From Nitzschia sp. DOCU1 (lineage: Eukaryota > Bacillariophyta > Bacillariophyceae > Bacillariales > Bacillariaceae), in NCBI GenBank assembly GCA_951394045.1, contig OX595995.1, positions 186,001 through 250,000 on the forward strand: 64,000 nucleotides of DNA, read 5' to 3'. A program made the translations under genes and the position numbers. Numbering within the stretch: the first letter of the stretch is position 1; the number at the start of each line of letters is the position of its first letter. The notes under the pieces were generated by a model, which made no database searches, was not told where the DNA came from, and saw nothing but the letters and a program-made list of their open reading frames with translations. This document shows positions 51,476 to 59,441 of the stretch, piece by piece.

Positions 51476-53233
51476 ATGGCGAAACAAATTCGTGCAGGCG
51501 ACGAAAGCGTCGACAGCGACGACTACTCCGACATGTTGTATGCGGAGTGCGCGGCATATGCGGAAGCTTTGATTAACAAACGGTGCGATTTTGAGGAATC
51601 TGCGAATTCGTCGGTTGTTCGCGATGTCCTGTACGGTGCCAGTAGGACGCTTTCTCCTTTGCCGCCCCCGCCCCCGCCTTTGCCGCCCCCGCCCCCGCGC
51701 GTTAGTGAGGTACATGCGCACAGTAGGCACTCTGATCGGTGGGAAGGAGAACAGCAGGTTTCTCCGACGGAAAGGGATAAGGAGATGCATCCGAACGATG
51801 TTGTGTTCTTCGGAGATCCTGAGCTTAATTCCTTAGATTGGGAACCCACAGAGGCAGTTAGGGTTCTCACTCTTGCCAGGATTTCTGCGAACTTTGACAA
51901 TGTTGCCACGCACGCAATCTACTTCATTTGGGCCCTTAAGCAAGAGGGCGGTAATAGTGTGACATTCGCTGACGTATTAAAGTTGAAGAAATTTCGTGCC
52001 AGAGTAGACACCAAGACTGGAAAGACTGTCGTGACATTTTTGAATATAGGGGCCAGCAAACGTGGGGAGACGAACGGCTATTGGAGTTCTATATGCAACA
52101 AGATTCATGATCTGGTGACGGAAAAGCGTAAGGTCGAGACTACCGGTAACAGTAGGCGGAATGACGAGGACAAGGGAGAACAGCACCTGGAGTTCTTCAT
52201 TATTGCCTTGATGGCGTTTAAACTTCGGTTTCCTTATTTGGAATACGATGATAAGATGACGCACATGAGCAGACTGGTGATTCTCGTACGAGCATTCTTC
52301 AAGAAGACCACTTCTCTGGCGGATGCTTTTAGGAGCCTTAGTCGACTTACCGGTTCTTACCCCCGCCTTGAGTTTGATGACGAAGAAACCGGTAATTACG
52401 TGGCAATTCCCAGCTCTTCTGACGAACTTCAACAGCTTAAACAGTGGTCAGGTGGCGTGAAATTGAGACCTGTCCAACCGGACGATCCTATGTTCGATGG
52501 ACAAAAGTTCGACACCTTTGACGAAGAGGCAACTGACATTGAGAATTGTATGAGGGCTCTCTTTACTTCCGCCAAGCGGACCAAGGACACCATATTTGAA
52601 TTCGGGAATGTTGAACATCTGAAGTCGAATCTCAATAAACGTAAGCTCTACGTATGCTTGCGCCACCTTGTATTGCATGCACGCTGCGCCCTGTGTAAAG
52701 AGACAGGGGCTTATGGCTTGAAATCGGAGAACAAGTTCGACAGATGGGTGGGCAATCAACGGAGAGAGAAGAAAGGCTCGGAATTCGCAAGCGAAATGAA
52801 GGCTCTGAATTCTGGGCTTATCGGAGCTATTGCCCAAGCCCTTCCCGCTCTCGAAGCCCCTCCCCCTCTCGAAATTACTTATGCCGCGGCTGACGAAGAA
52901 TCTACTGGTACCCCTATGACATTCTCTGACTTCAATCCGAACTCTTCCATTCGTACTGAGTGTCATGATGACGACATGGGATCTACGAGTACCTGTACAT
53001 TCACTTGCAGTACTGATGACGAGGGAGAGAAAAGCTTTCATATCAGCTGTGCAATGGGTGTGTTTGAAGAAAGGGCCGACGAAGAACACAAAGACATTGT
53101 GTACGAACTGAAGGACGAGATTGCCCAACTTCAATTGAAGGTGTCTCAACTAGAGCTGGACAAGTTGGAACTACAGCGGCAAATTGTTGAGCTTGAGGCG
53201 AGATTTGCTGAAGAACAGAACATACATAAATAA
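51476..53233 (+). CDS. Orphan 585-residue protein, poly-Pro and coiled coil, between direct repeats
   Basis: The intronless gene starts at ATG 51,476. The N-terminus is acidic (residues 1-60), followed by a poly-Pro stretch (residues 61-75). A globular, mostly helical region (about 105-450) includes ATHAIYFIWALKQEGG, FFIIALMAFKLRFPYLEYDD and LRHLVLHARCALCKETGAYG, with a CxxC. Then comes a Ser/Thr/Asp-rich linker and a C-terminal coiled coil (about 538-582, rich in Leu/Glu/Gln). I recognise no known domain: no transposase DDE or HUH motif, no reverse transcriptase, no protease. It stands alone between two ~0.9-1.1-kb direct repeats and its frame is fully open, so it is probably a living gene carried or duplicated with these repeats. 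It could be an accessory protein of an unknown mobile element. Confidence 0.75.
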   Translation: MAKQIRAGDESVDSDDYSDMLYAECAAYAEALINKRCDFEESANSSVVRDVLYGASRTLSPLPPPPPPLPPPPPRVSEVHAHSRHSDRWEGEQQVSPTERDKEMHPNDVVFFGDPELNSLDWEPTEAVRVLTLARISANFDNVATHAIYFIWALKQEGGNSVTFADVLKLKKFRARVDTKTGKTVVTFLNIGASKRGETNGYWSSICNKIHDLVTEKRKVETTGNSRRNDEDKGEQHLEFFIIALMAFKLRFPYLEYDDKMTHMSRLVILVRAFFKKTTSLADAFRSLSRLTGSYPRLEFDDEETGNYVAIPSSSDELQQLKQWSGGVKLRPVQPDDPMFDGQKFDTFDEEATDIENCMRALFTSAKRTKDTIFEFGNVEHLKSNLNKRKLYVCLRHLVLHARCALCKETGAYGLKSENKFDRWVGNQRREKKGSEFASEMKALNSGLIGAIAQALPALEAPPPLEITYAAADEESTGTPMTFSDFNPNSSIRTECHDDDMGSTSTCTFTCSTDDEGEKSFHISCAMGVFEERADEEHKDIVYELKDEIAQLQLKVSQLELDKLELQRQIVELEARFAEEQNIHK

Positions 53234-53408
53234 TCGTCCGAAATGCATGGCGATTTACGAAATTACATCTACTATCGCTAACGTAATGCACAATCCTCCG
53301 GCGTCTGGTTTTAGAATCAGTCGGGGTCCGAGCTAGTGGGGTTTTGCAGTGTATTATATCGCGAATAACAATGTGGAAGATACGAGATAAAAGTCTATTG
53401 GCACCCCA

Positions 53409-54725
53409 GACGTTTCGGTTTGTCACATAATTTCTTGGGGCAACGATTAGCCACCGCTTATGACGACCGTGATGGGGTAAGTGGAAGGATTTAATCTTGA
53501 ACTACTACTCTCATTCGAAGCCCTTCGGTCGGCCTTGCTGCGTGACGTCTTGGAACTCTTAATCTCATCCGAAGAGTTGCGGATTGATCTTGGACTTCAG
53601 GTGAGAAGGATCGGTAGCAAGCGACAAACCTGGTTCTGTCAACTCGTCTCGACGCAAGTTGTTCTTTTTTCGAAATCGTCTCACTACTACTCTCATTCGA
53701 AGCCCTTCGGTCTGCCTTGCTGCTTGACGTCTTGGAACTCTTAATCTCATCCGAAGAGTTGCGGATTGATCTTGGACTTCAGGTGAGAAGGATCGGTAGC
53801 AAGCGACAAACCTGGTTCTGTCAACTCATCTCGACGCAAGTTGTTCTTTTTTCGAAATCGTCTCACTACTACTCTCATTCGAAGCCCTTCGGTCTGCCTT
53901 GCTGCTCGACGTCTTGGAAATCTTACTCTCATTCGAAGACTTGGGGATTGTGCGGGGAACAGTTGGTTACGGTAACTTTGTCAAAGACTCACCAGGACTG
54001 CATGAAGAGGATACATTGTTTCACTGCTGGAATTAAAGGCAATTGAATGGGAAGCCATCGACTACGAATATGAATACGGAATATTTGCTACGGCACGGAT
54101 TTAATCTTGAACTACTACTCTCATTTGAAGCCCTTCGGTCGGCCTTGCTGCTTGACGTCTTGGAACACTTAATCTCATCCGAAGAGTTGCGGATTGTGCG
54201 GGGAACAGGAGGTTACGGTAACTTTGCCAAAGACTCGGGTGTTGGAATTTCTGTAATGAAGTTCTGCAGAAAGTTTTGATTCGTTCGCCGCGGCACCGGA
54301 TTTGATCTTGAGCGTCTGGCGGATCTTGGACTTCAGGTGAGAAGGATCGGTAGCAAGCGACAAACCTGGTTCTGTGAACTCGTCTCGACGCAAGTTGTTC
54401 TTTTTTCGAAATCCTCTCACTACTACTCTCATTCGAAGCCCTTCGGTCTGCCTTGCTGCTTGACGTCTTGGAACTCTTAATCTCATCCGAAGAGTTGCGG
54501 ATTGATCTTGGACTTCAGGTGAGAAGGATCGGTAGCAAGCGACAAACCTGGTTCTGTCAACTCGTCTCGACGCAAGCTGTTCTTTTCTCGCAATCGTCTC
54601 ACTATTACTCTCATTCGAAGCCCTTCGGTCGGCCTTGCTGCTATTCTCATTCGAAGTCTTTCGGTTGGCCTTGCTGCTTGCTGCTCGACGTAATGGACCT
54701 CTTACTCTCATTCGAAGACTTGCGG
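53409..54725. repeat. Array 2: 182-bp tandem units plus 554-bp composite, right flank
   Basis: Unit starts are at 53,586, 53,768, 54,322 and 54,504; 54,322 minus 53,768 is 554, the same as in array 1. The array opens with the 62-bp segment found at 49,773, then carries a 3' part-unit that array 1 lacks. Past 54,500 it has an extra unit and short sub-repeats (CATTCGAAGYCYTTCGGTYG) not found in array 1. A minus-strand frame stays open for 178 codons (54,711-54,175) through it. Confidence 0.9.
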
Positions 54726-54897
54726 CATGGTACTCTGCTAGTGCTGGTCAGACTACTTTAACTCTATTAGTATATTGCCACCAAACGGCTTTGTCGGACC
54801 TTTTTGTCGGATCTAGTTTTTATCGGTTAGACGTTGCTGCCCAGTGTTGGGATGATTTTCGATCCTAGCTCGCTCATTCTATTCATCCATTGCAACA

Positions 54898-55383
54898 ATG
54901 AACTCCCTCTCCACCCTTGATGATGAATCATTCGATGACTTTCCCAAAAACTACGATGGTTTTCCTTTAATGGAAGAGTCGGATGATGAATCATTCGAAG
55001 ATTTTCCTGACGACAAGAATCGCAAGGGCGACGATGCAAAATCAACCACAACAACTCACGCTTTAGTACTAGGTATGACGATTCCTACAACGATCCCTAC
55101 AACGACAACAACCCACCCTCTACTAGGAATGGATCGACGGGGTCGTACACACTATCCGACTGTACTACAGGCAGTCACGAAGCATCATGACGACGCAGGT
55201 AGCAGCAGCGAAGACGAATCCCCCGTGTTCTTTGGTAAGGTAGTACCAACCCTTGCTCCGAACCACGATTACTGGGAGGACTACCCTACCGACTCGGACG
55301 ATGGACATGAGCTGCCTTACGAGGAGGAATGCTACGACGACATTTTCCTTACGAGCGATGACGACTCGATATTTTCTACTTAG
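54898..55383 (+). CDS. Small acidic protein with DDESFxDFP repeats
   Basis: The 161-residue intronless ORF starts at ATG 54,898. It opens with two copies of a DDESF(D/E)DFP motif (residues about 8-40), has a Thr/Pro-rich middle, and then a strongly acidic C-terminal half. No membrane segment and no known domain. The Asp/Glu bias and the similar style to the gene at 56,919 suggest a related group of intronless acidic genes, but I see no direct homology. Real-gene status rests on length, ATG and composition. Confidence 0.55.
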   Translation: MNSLSTLDDESFDDFPKNYDGFPLMEESDDESFEDFPDDKNRKGDDAKSTTTTHALVLGMTIPTTIPTTTTTHPLLGMDRRGRTHYPTVLQAVTKHHDDAGSSSEDESPVFFGKVVPTLAPNHDYWEDYPTDSDDGHELPYEEECYDDIFLTSDDDSIFST

Positions 55384-55530
55384 TTAATCATTTAAATCAA
55401 TTTGCGTGCTTTTTGCGATAATTGCGATAATTAACTTCATCCAACCTACCAATTTTACCAAATCTTCCCTGATATTATTAACTTTAGAGTAGCCATATAA
55501 GCACTCCACTATGGTCATAAAATAGCCATC

Positions 55531-56067
55531 ATGGCAAAAAGTACTGCAGCTAGTACTAGCAGCAGTAGAGCAGTCGGTAGTCTCTACTGGGTATACTATA
55601 GGACGGGAAGAACGCACTATAGTTTGGAAGCTTACGCAGATGCAATTGAATACTTTAGTCGTGCCTTGGTAGCTAGTGGTCTCGTTTACAAATGGATTAT
55701 GTCACCAGGTAAGCTGATAGCTCAGAAAGATGCACATACATTGGCGAACATGTTGTTTTGGTTGGGTGAATCGTATCTAGCAGTGAACCACCTTTCGACA
55801 GCCCTAGCTGTTTTAAGGTGGGCACGTGAAGCATACCGTAGATATGACAACTTTGACAAAAAGGGCAATCCCCTATTGTTTGTTGGTATTTTGAATAGCA
55901 TTGGGCATCTTTGTTCATTGTGCGGCAATGTGTACGAGATGATTCAGGCTATAAATGAGGCATACGATTGTTTGTCAGAATTGCCGTCGACTCCGAAAAG
56001 TGTAGCTCTTACTACCCAATTGTCCAACATTGGGGTATTTACTTCATGTACTGCTCCAGCTGCTTAA
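55531..56067 (+). CDS. TPR-like helical repeat protein, 178 residues
   Basis: The ORF starts at ATG 55,531 and has no intron. After a Ser/Ala-rich start it shows tetratricopeptide-like helix pairs: HYSLEAYADAIEYFSRAL (about residues 29-46), NMLFWLGESYLAVNHLSTAL (about 73-92) and GILNSIGHLCSLCGNVYEMI (about 114-133), with the Ala/Gly/Leu/Tyr pattern of TPR motifs. TPR proteins serve as protein-protein adaptors. The C-terminus is short and ends soon after the third repeat, so it may be a truncated relative of a larger TPR protein. It lies in the row of small intronless genes between the repeat array and the RING cluster. Confidence 0.65.
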   Translation: MAKSTAASTSSSRAVGSLYWVYYRTGRTHYSLEAYADAIEYFSRALVASGLVYKWIMSPGKLIAQKDAHTLANMLFWLGESYLAVNHLSTALAVLRWAREAYRRYDNFDKKGNPLLFVGILNSIGHLCSLCGNVYEMIQAINEAYDCLSELPSTPKSVALTTQLSNIGVFTSCTAPAA

Positions 56068-56340
56068 GTATATAGCATATATACATTACACATCAACACT
56101 CTTTTAAACTAAACATACTAGCTAGGAGTAATCCTACTACTATTAAAGCAGCAAAAAGTGTGCTATCCATTTAGCAGCTAACTGCACCATTGGCAAACAA
56201 TCTTGCCAAATCGCCCAAGCAATCATGGCTCCCTAGAAAGGCAGCCGAGTTTCACGACTTGTCCCACTATATCATAGTAATAATGAAACAATACATCACA
56301 CGAGTTGAAGTGTATATCAATACAGGTTCTAGTAGTTTGT
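56068..56340. other. Intergenic region
   Basis: Convergent 3' region of the TPR-like gene and the RING gene on the minus strand; no gene. Confidence 0.5.
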
Positions 56341-56556
56341 TTAGTCGACTACAAAGCAAATGTAGTTGAATTCCTCATGACACACGGGGCAGTTAGGGTG
56401 CCTCATTTGCCAAAGTCGCAAGCATTCATGATGAAAATCATGTCTGCAAGTGTCAGGTTGAACAATGTCGTCTTGCGTCATTCTGACATGGCAGATTAGA
56501 CACGGTTTATAAATTCCAGTCAAATTGATTGCAGGGTGATCTTGTTCCGCATTCAT
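56341..56556 (-). CDS. Mini RING-H2 finger protein, 71 residues
   Basis: The small ORF from ATG 56,556 is almost only a RING-H2 finger: C19-x2-C22, C37-x-H39-x2-H42-x2-C45 and C56-x2-C59, with the Trp expected before the last pair. RING-H2 domains recruit E2 ubiquitin-conjugating enzymes. The protein has no other domain, so it would act as an adaptor or a bare E3 module. Two further genes with the same style of finger lie at 58,221 and 58,987, and all end soon after the finger with a hydrophobic tail (here YICFVV). Divergent to the gene at 56,919 across a repeated module that may be a promoter. Confidence 0.75.
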   Translation of the reverse strand: MNAEQDHPAINLTGIYKPCLICHVRMTQDDIVQPDTCRHDFHHECLRLWQMRHPNCPVCHEEFNYICFVVD

Positions 56557-56681
56557 GTTTCCATATTTATGTGCTCTGCTTCAACTGTTGTGAACATTAG
56601 TGTTGCCTTTGGGGAAAGAGGGTAGTAATCAACATTTTCTGCGACACGTGAATCTGTGCACGTTTCTCTTAACTCAACAAT

Positions 56682-56818
56682 TATCCCAGCATGCCCTGTT
56701 GCCAGTTTCCAGCTGCATTGTCGCCACTTCTGCTTTTTTCGCCACCACTTCTGCGCTCACTTATTCTTTTGACACGTGGAACGTATGCACAGCCTTGTGC
56801 GCTCCAAAAAACCCTAAT
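56682..56818. promoter_or_regulatory. Promoter-like module with CACGTG box, copy 1
   Basis: The block TTATCCCAGCATGCC...TTGCCAGTTTCCA, then CACTTATTCTTTTGACACGT (box at 56,773), then CAGCCTTGTGCGCTC, recurs with changes at 57,672-57,860. It lies between two divergent ATGs (56,556 minus and 56,919 plus). The repeat of a non-coding block next to different genes suggests a regulatory role, or simply a small dispersed repeat. Confidence 0.4.
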
Positions 56819-56918
56819 GGGTTGAAATGGTAAATTATTTGGATAATGATTTAAAGAGCCAATTGCTACCAAGCCTCTGATTTGGATCATTATTTTACCT
56901 GCTCAACACAATGATACC

Positions 56919-57653
56919 ATGTTGACCAACACTGTCTACCCCATGAAAGAATGTAATGATGACCTGGCATCCCTTTCAAATATCAGAGAAATGCTACGCA
57001 ATTACTACGAGGATTTCCTAGGTGATGCTGTTGAGTATGGAGATCCTCTTGGTCGTAGTGAAGTGGATGAGGACTATTCTCTTCTTCATAGGCTTACTAA
57101 TGGACAGCTATATCTTGAGTCTGATTCAGATGATGATACTGATGATGACATGCCCCCTCTGCTCCCTATCAGAGAAATGCTACGCAATTACTATGAGGAT
57201 TTCCTAGGTGATGCTGTTGAGTATGGAGATCCTCTTGGTCGTAGTGAAGTGGATGAGGACTATTCTCCTCTTCATAGGCTTACTAATGGACAGCTATATC
57301 TTGAGTCTGATTCAGATGATGATATTGATGATGACATGCCCCCTCTGCTCCCTGTTACCAATATACGTGTTCACCCCTATGCAGGCAGACAAATTATCCA
57401 AAGTCGCACTCAAAATCAACTACTGTCTGGTACACGTACGGATGTACGAGGAAGATCCTACTTCCGTACTGAATATAGTTTTGCCATGAATCATTCATTG
57501 GAAGGACCAGAAGACGATGATGTCCATTCTATCCTTGATGATGATTCTCCATTGGAATCTTTTCCCTATGATCCTTGTATGAGTTACAATGACATGCTAA
57601 CAAGTGAATCATCTGATGATGAACAGTCACAAACTTCCACCAATAGTGATTGA
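56919..57653 (+). CDS. Acidic protein with 62-residue internal duplication
   Basis: The 244-residue intronless ORF from ATG 56,919 contains two nearly identical 62-residue blocks (DNA period 186 bp, starting at 56,982 and 57,168). Each begins IREMLRNYYEDFLGDAVEYG and ends in an acidic DDD(I/T)DDDMPPLL stretch. The C-terminal part is Asp/Glu/Ser rich. No known domain. The very high identity of the blocks shows a recent in-frame duplication and a kept reading frame, which speaks for a living gene. The amphipathic first part of each block could be a short protein-binding helix. Confidence 0.65.
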   Translation: MLTNTVYPMKECNDDLASLSNIREMLRNYYEDFLGDAVEYGDPLGRSEVDEDYSLLHRLTNGQLYLESDSDDDTDDDMPPLLPIREMLRNYYEDFLGDAVEYGDPLGRSEVDEDYSPLHRLTNGQLYLESDSDDDIDDDMPPLLPVTNIRVHPYAGRQIIQSRTQNQLLSGTRTDVRGRSYFRTEYSFAMNHSLEGPEDDDVHSILDDDSPLESFPYDPCMSYNDMLTSESSDDEQSQTSTNSD

Positions 57654-58220
57654 TACTCTTTTTAAAGAGAATATCCCAGCACGCTGCTATGCCAGTTTCC
57701 AAGTTTTAATTCAGTCCCCTTGCCGCTTTTGCTTTCGCTTCTGCGCCCATTTATTTTTTTGACGCGTGGAAGGTACGCCTTGCCGCCGCTTCCGCCACTT
57801 CCACTTCCGCGCCCATTTATTTTGTTGATGCGTGGAAGGCATGCATGGCCTTGTGCGCTCTAAAAACCCGCATGCTGGGTACGTCCTTCGGACATTTTAT
57901 TTAATATTGTATTTTCACAATTGTGAAACAGTCTTTTGTATTTCGGATGATGAGCAACTAGCTACGTGGAGCTATTAGCAATCCACAAAGAGATTTAGTC
58001 CTGATATGAACAATGTAACTGGGAATGTACGAGCATGCGAGAAACAAAGAGCTCTGTGGTGATGACATTATCTACTGTTGATAACAGAGAATGGAGTAAT
58101 AGCGTGCTAGGTAGTAATCATGCATCTTAAATGAAAACTGTAGTACAGGAGAGTGACACAATCTTAAATTCACCCTTGCCATTATCATGAGAGAAACTGG
58201 ATTGGTCATAACTTTGAAAG
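57654..58220. repeat. Intergenic: copies 2-3 of the CACGTG-type module
   Basis: From 57,672 the DNA repeats the module of 56,682. Its core is doubled in tandem: TGCCGCTTTTGCTTTCGCTT at 57,721, then CGCCCATTTATTTTTTTGAC and GCGTGGAAGG; again from 57,781 with CGCCCATTTATTTTGTTGAT and GCGTGGAAGG. The CACGTG of copy 1 is changed to ACGCGTGG or ATGCGTGG. The remaining sequence to 58,220 has no gene and should carry the promoter of the double-RING gene. Confidence 0.7.
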
Positions 58221-58658
58221 ATGGATGCACACCAAGACTCTACAGTAATTCAATTATCCACCACAACCAGAGCACCATGTGCAATTTGTAACTGCAGATT
58301 GGCAAACACTGTTGTTAAATTGGATAACTGTGAGCATGAGTTTCATCAGCGTTGTTTCCGTACTTGGTTCCGTATGTGGTGGAACCAGGGACGTTCAATC
58401 TGCCCAGTCTGTGATCAAGCATTCAACCTTATTTTAGATGTGGAATTTGTTGCTGCAGAATTGGCTACTACAATCAGAGCACCATGCTCAATTTGTCACT
58501 GCAGACTGGTAAACACTGTTGTTCAACTAGATGTGTGCGAGCATGAGTTTCATCAAGGTTGTTTTGTTACCTGGTTCAATATGTGGTGGAACAGGGGGCA
58601 TTCAAACTGCCCAGCCTGTAAAAAAGCTTTTAACTTGATTTTGAAGGATCGTGTGTAA
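58221..58658 (+). CDS. Tandem double RING-H2 protein, 145 residues
   Basis: The intronless ORF from ATG 58,221 is two RING-H2 fingers in tandem, 69 residues apart. Finger 1 uses C20, C23, C37, H39, H42, C45, C61, C64; finger 2 uses C89, C92, C106, H108, H111, C114, C130, C133. Both have the same longer insert (WFRMWWNQG / WFNMWWNRG) between the last His-Cys group and the final CxxC, so the second finger arose by duplication of the first. Right after the stop (58,645-58,690) the DNA again resembles the start of a finger (ATTTGTCATGGCAGATTGGT), a relic of a third copy. A tandem pair of classic RING-H2 fingers is unusual: most E3 ligases have one. Role in ubiquitin transfer is likely but unproven. 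Confidence 0.75.
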   Translation: MDAHQDSTVIQLSTTTRAPCAICNCRLANTVVKLDNCEHEFHQRCFRTWFRMWWNQGRSICPVCDQAFNLILDVEFVAAELATTIRAPCSICHCRLVNTVVQLDVCEHEFHQGCFVTWFNMWWNRGHSNCPACKKAFNLILKDRV

Positions 58659-58704
58659 TTTGTCATGGCAGATTGGTGAGCACTGTTGTTGCATTGTTGC
58701 TAAC

Positions 58705-58868
58705 CATAGTACAGGACTGCATTACTAATGCACGCGGGGCGGCGGCAAAGGCGAGGGCGTCCTACTGGCATAGTATAGGACTGCATCATTAACGTGCACA
58801 GGGCGGCGGCAAAGGCGAGGGCGTCCTACTGGCATAGTACAGGACTGCATCACTAACGGGCGCGGGGC
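58705..58868. repeat. 64-bp tandem repeat, about 2.5 copies
   Basis: The unit CATAGTAYAGGACTGCATYA, followed by GGCGGCGGCAAAGGCGAGGG and CGTCCTACTGG, starts at 58,705, 58,769 and 58,833. The last copy is partial. It is GC-richer than its surroundings and lies between the two RING genes. Confidence 0.9.
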
Positions 58869-58986
58869 TGTGAGTGACGTAATAGCATCTAAGGAATAAA
58901 TTTAGAATTGTTGCGTTTAACAAGGCATACATTCGACATGCAAGCCATGTGGCTTACATTGTTTTTAGCAGCCAAGAATTGATAGG

Positions 58987-59235
58987 ATGACCGTTGTGGA
59001 AAAAGAAGAAGTGCGCAGGAGTGGAACACAAGCAGAGCTACTATATGTTGAGCCATTGGACTACCCAGAGTGTTCAATTTGTTATGAGCAAATGGACTGT
59101 ATTGCGCAGGTCATAGTGAATCCTGATTGTTGTGTGCATGAGTTTCATAGGTGCTGTTTGGATACCTGGCAGAGGAAATGCCCCACGTGCCCTCTTTGCC
59201 GTCAGGCGTTCAGTTTCTATTCGTTTGTAGTGTAA
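58987..59235 (+). CDS. Mini RING-H2 finger protein, 82 residues
   Basis: From ATG 58,987 the ORF encodes a charged N-terminal 25 residues and then one RING-H2 finger: C29-x2-C32, C49-x-H51-x2-H54-x2-C57 and C68-x2-C71. It ends in an aromatic, hydrophobic tail like that of the minus-strand gene at 56,556. Intronless. It stands 200 bp upstream of the Helitron-like Rep ORF on the same strand, so it might be cargo of that element or just a neighbour. Confidence 0.75.
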   Translation: MTVVEKEEVRRSGTQAELLYVEPLDYPECSICYEQMDCIAQVIVNPDCCVHEFHRCCLDTWQRKCPTCPLCRQAFSFYSFVV

Positions 59236-59441
59236 TACCATAATAGTGTTCAGAGTTAGCACGTAATTTTATGAATGGTTATAATATTAGGTGGTTGATG
59301 TTGATATGGCTCTAAGTAGGAATTATCTAAGTGTGTAGTACCAATGCCATTGTAAGTTCCCATAATAATTGCTTTTTTTCTCAAGTAGTATTTTAGACAG
59401 TAAGTTGTTTTGGTGATGCTCACAAATTGCAAAGTGAAGCT
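59236..59441. other. Leader region of the Rep ORF
   Basis: AT-rich and gene-free. The last in-frame stop before the Rep ATG is the TAG at 59,394-59,396. Confidence 0.5.

Noticed and set aside
51476..53233. LTR retrotransposon: gene between two direct repeats
   Set aside because: The ORF shows no reverse transcriptase, integrase, protease or RNase H motif, and the flanks are built of internal 182-bp tandem units with unequal ends, unlike LTRs.
49973..54711. Open frames of 60-180 codons on both strands in the 182-bp arrays
   Set aside because: They are by-products of repeat units lacking stops in several frames; no start, domain or single preferred strand is evident.
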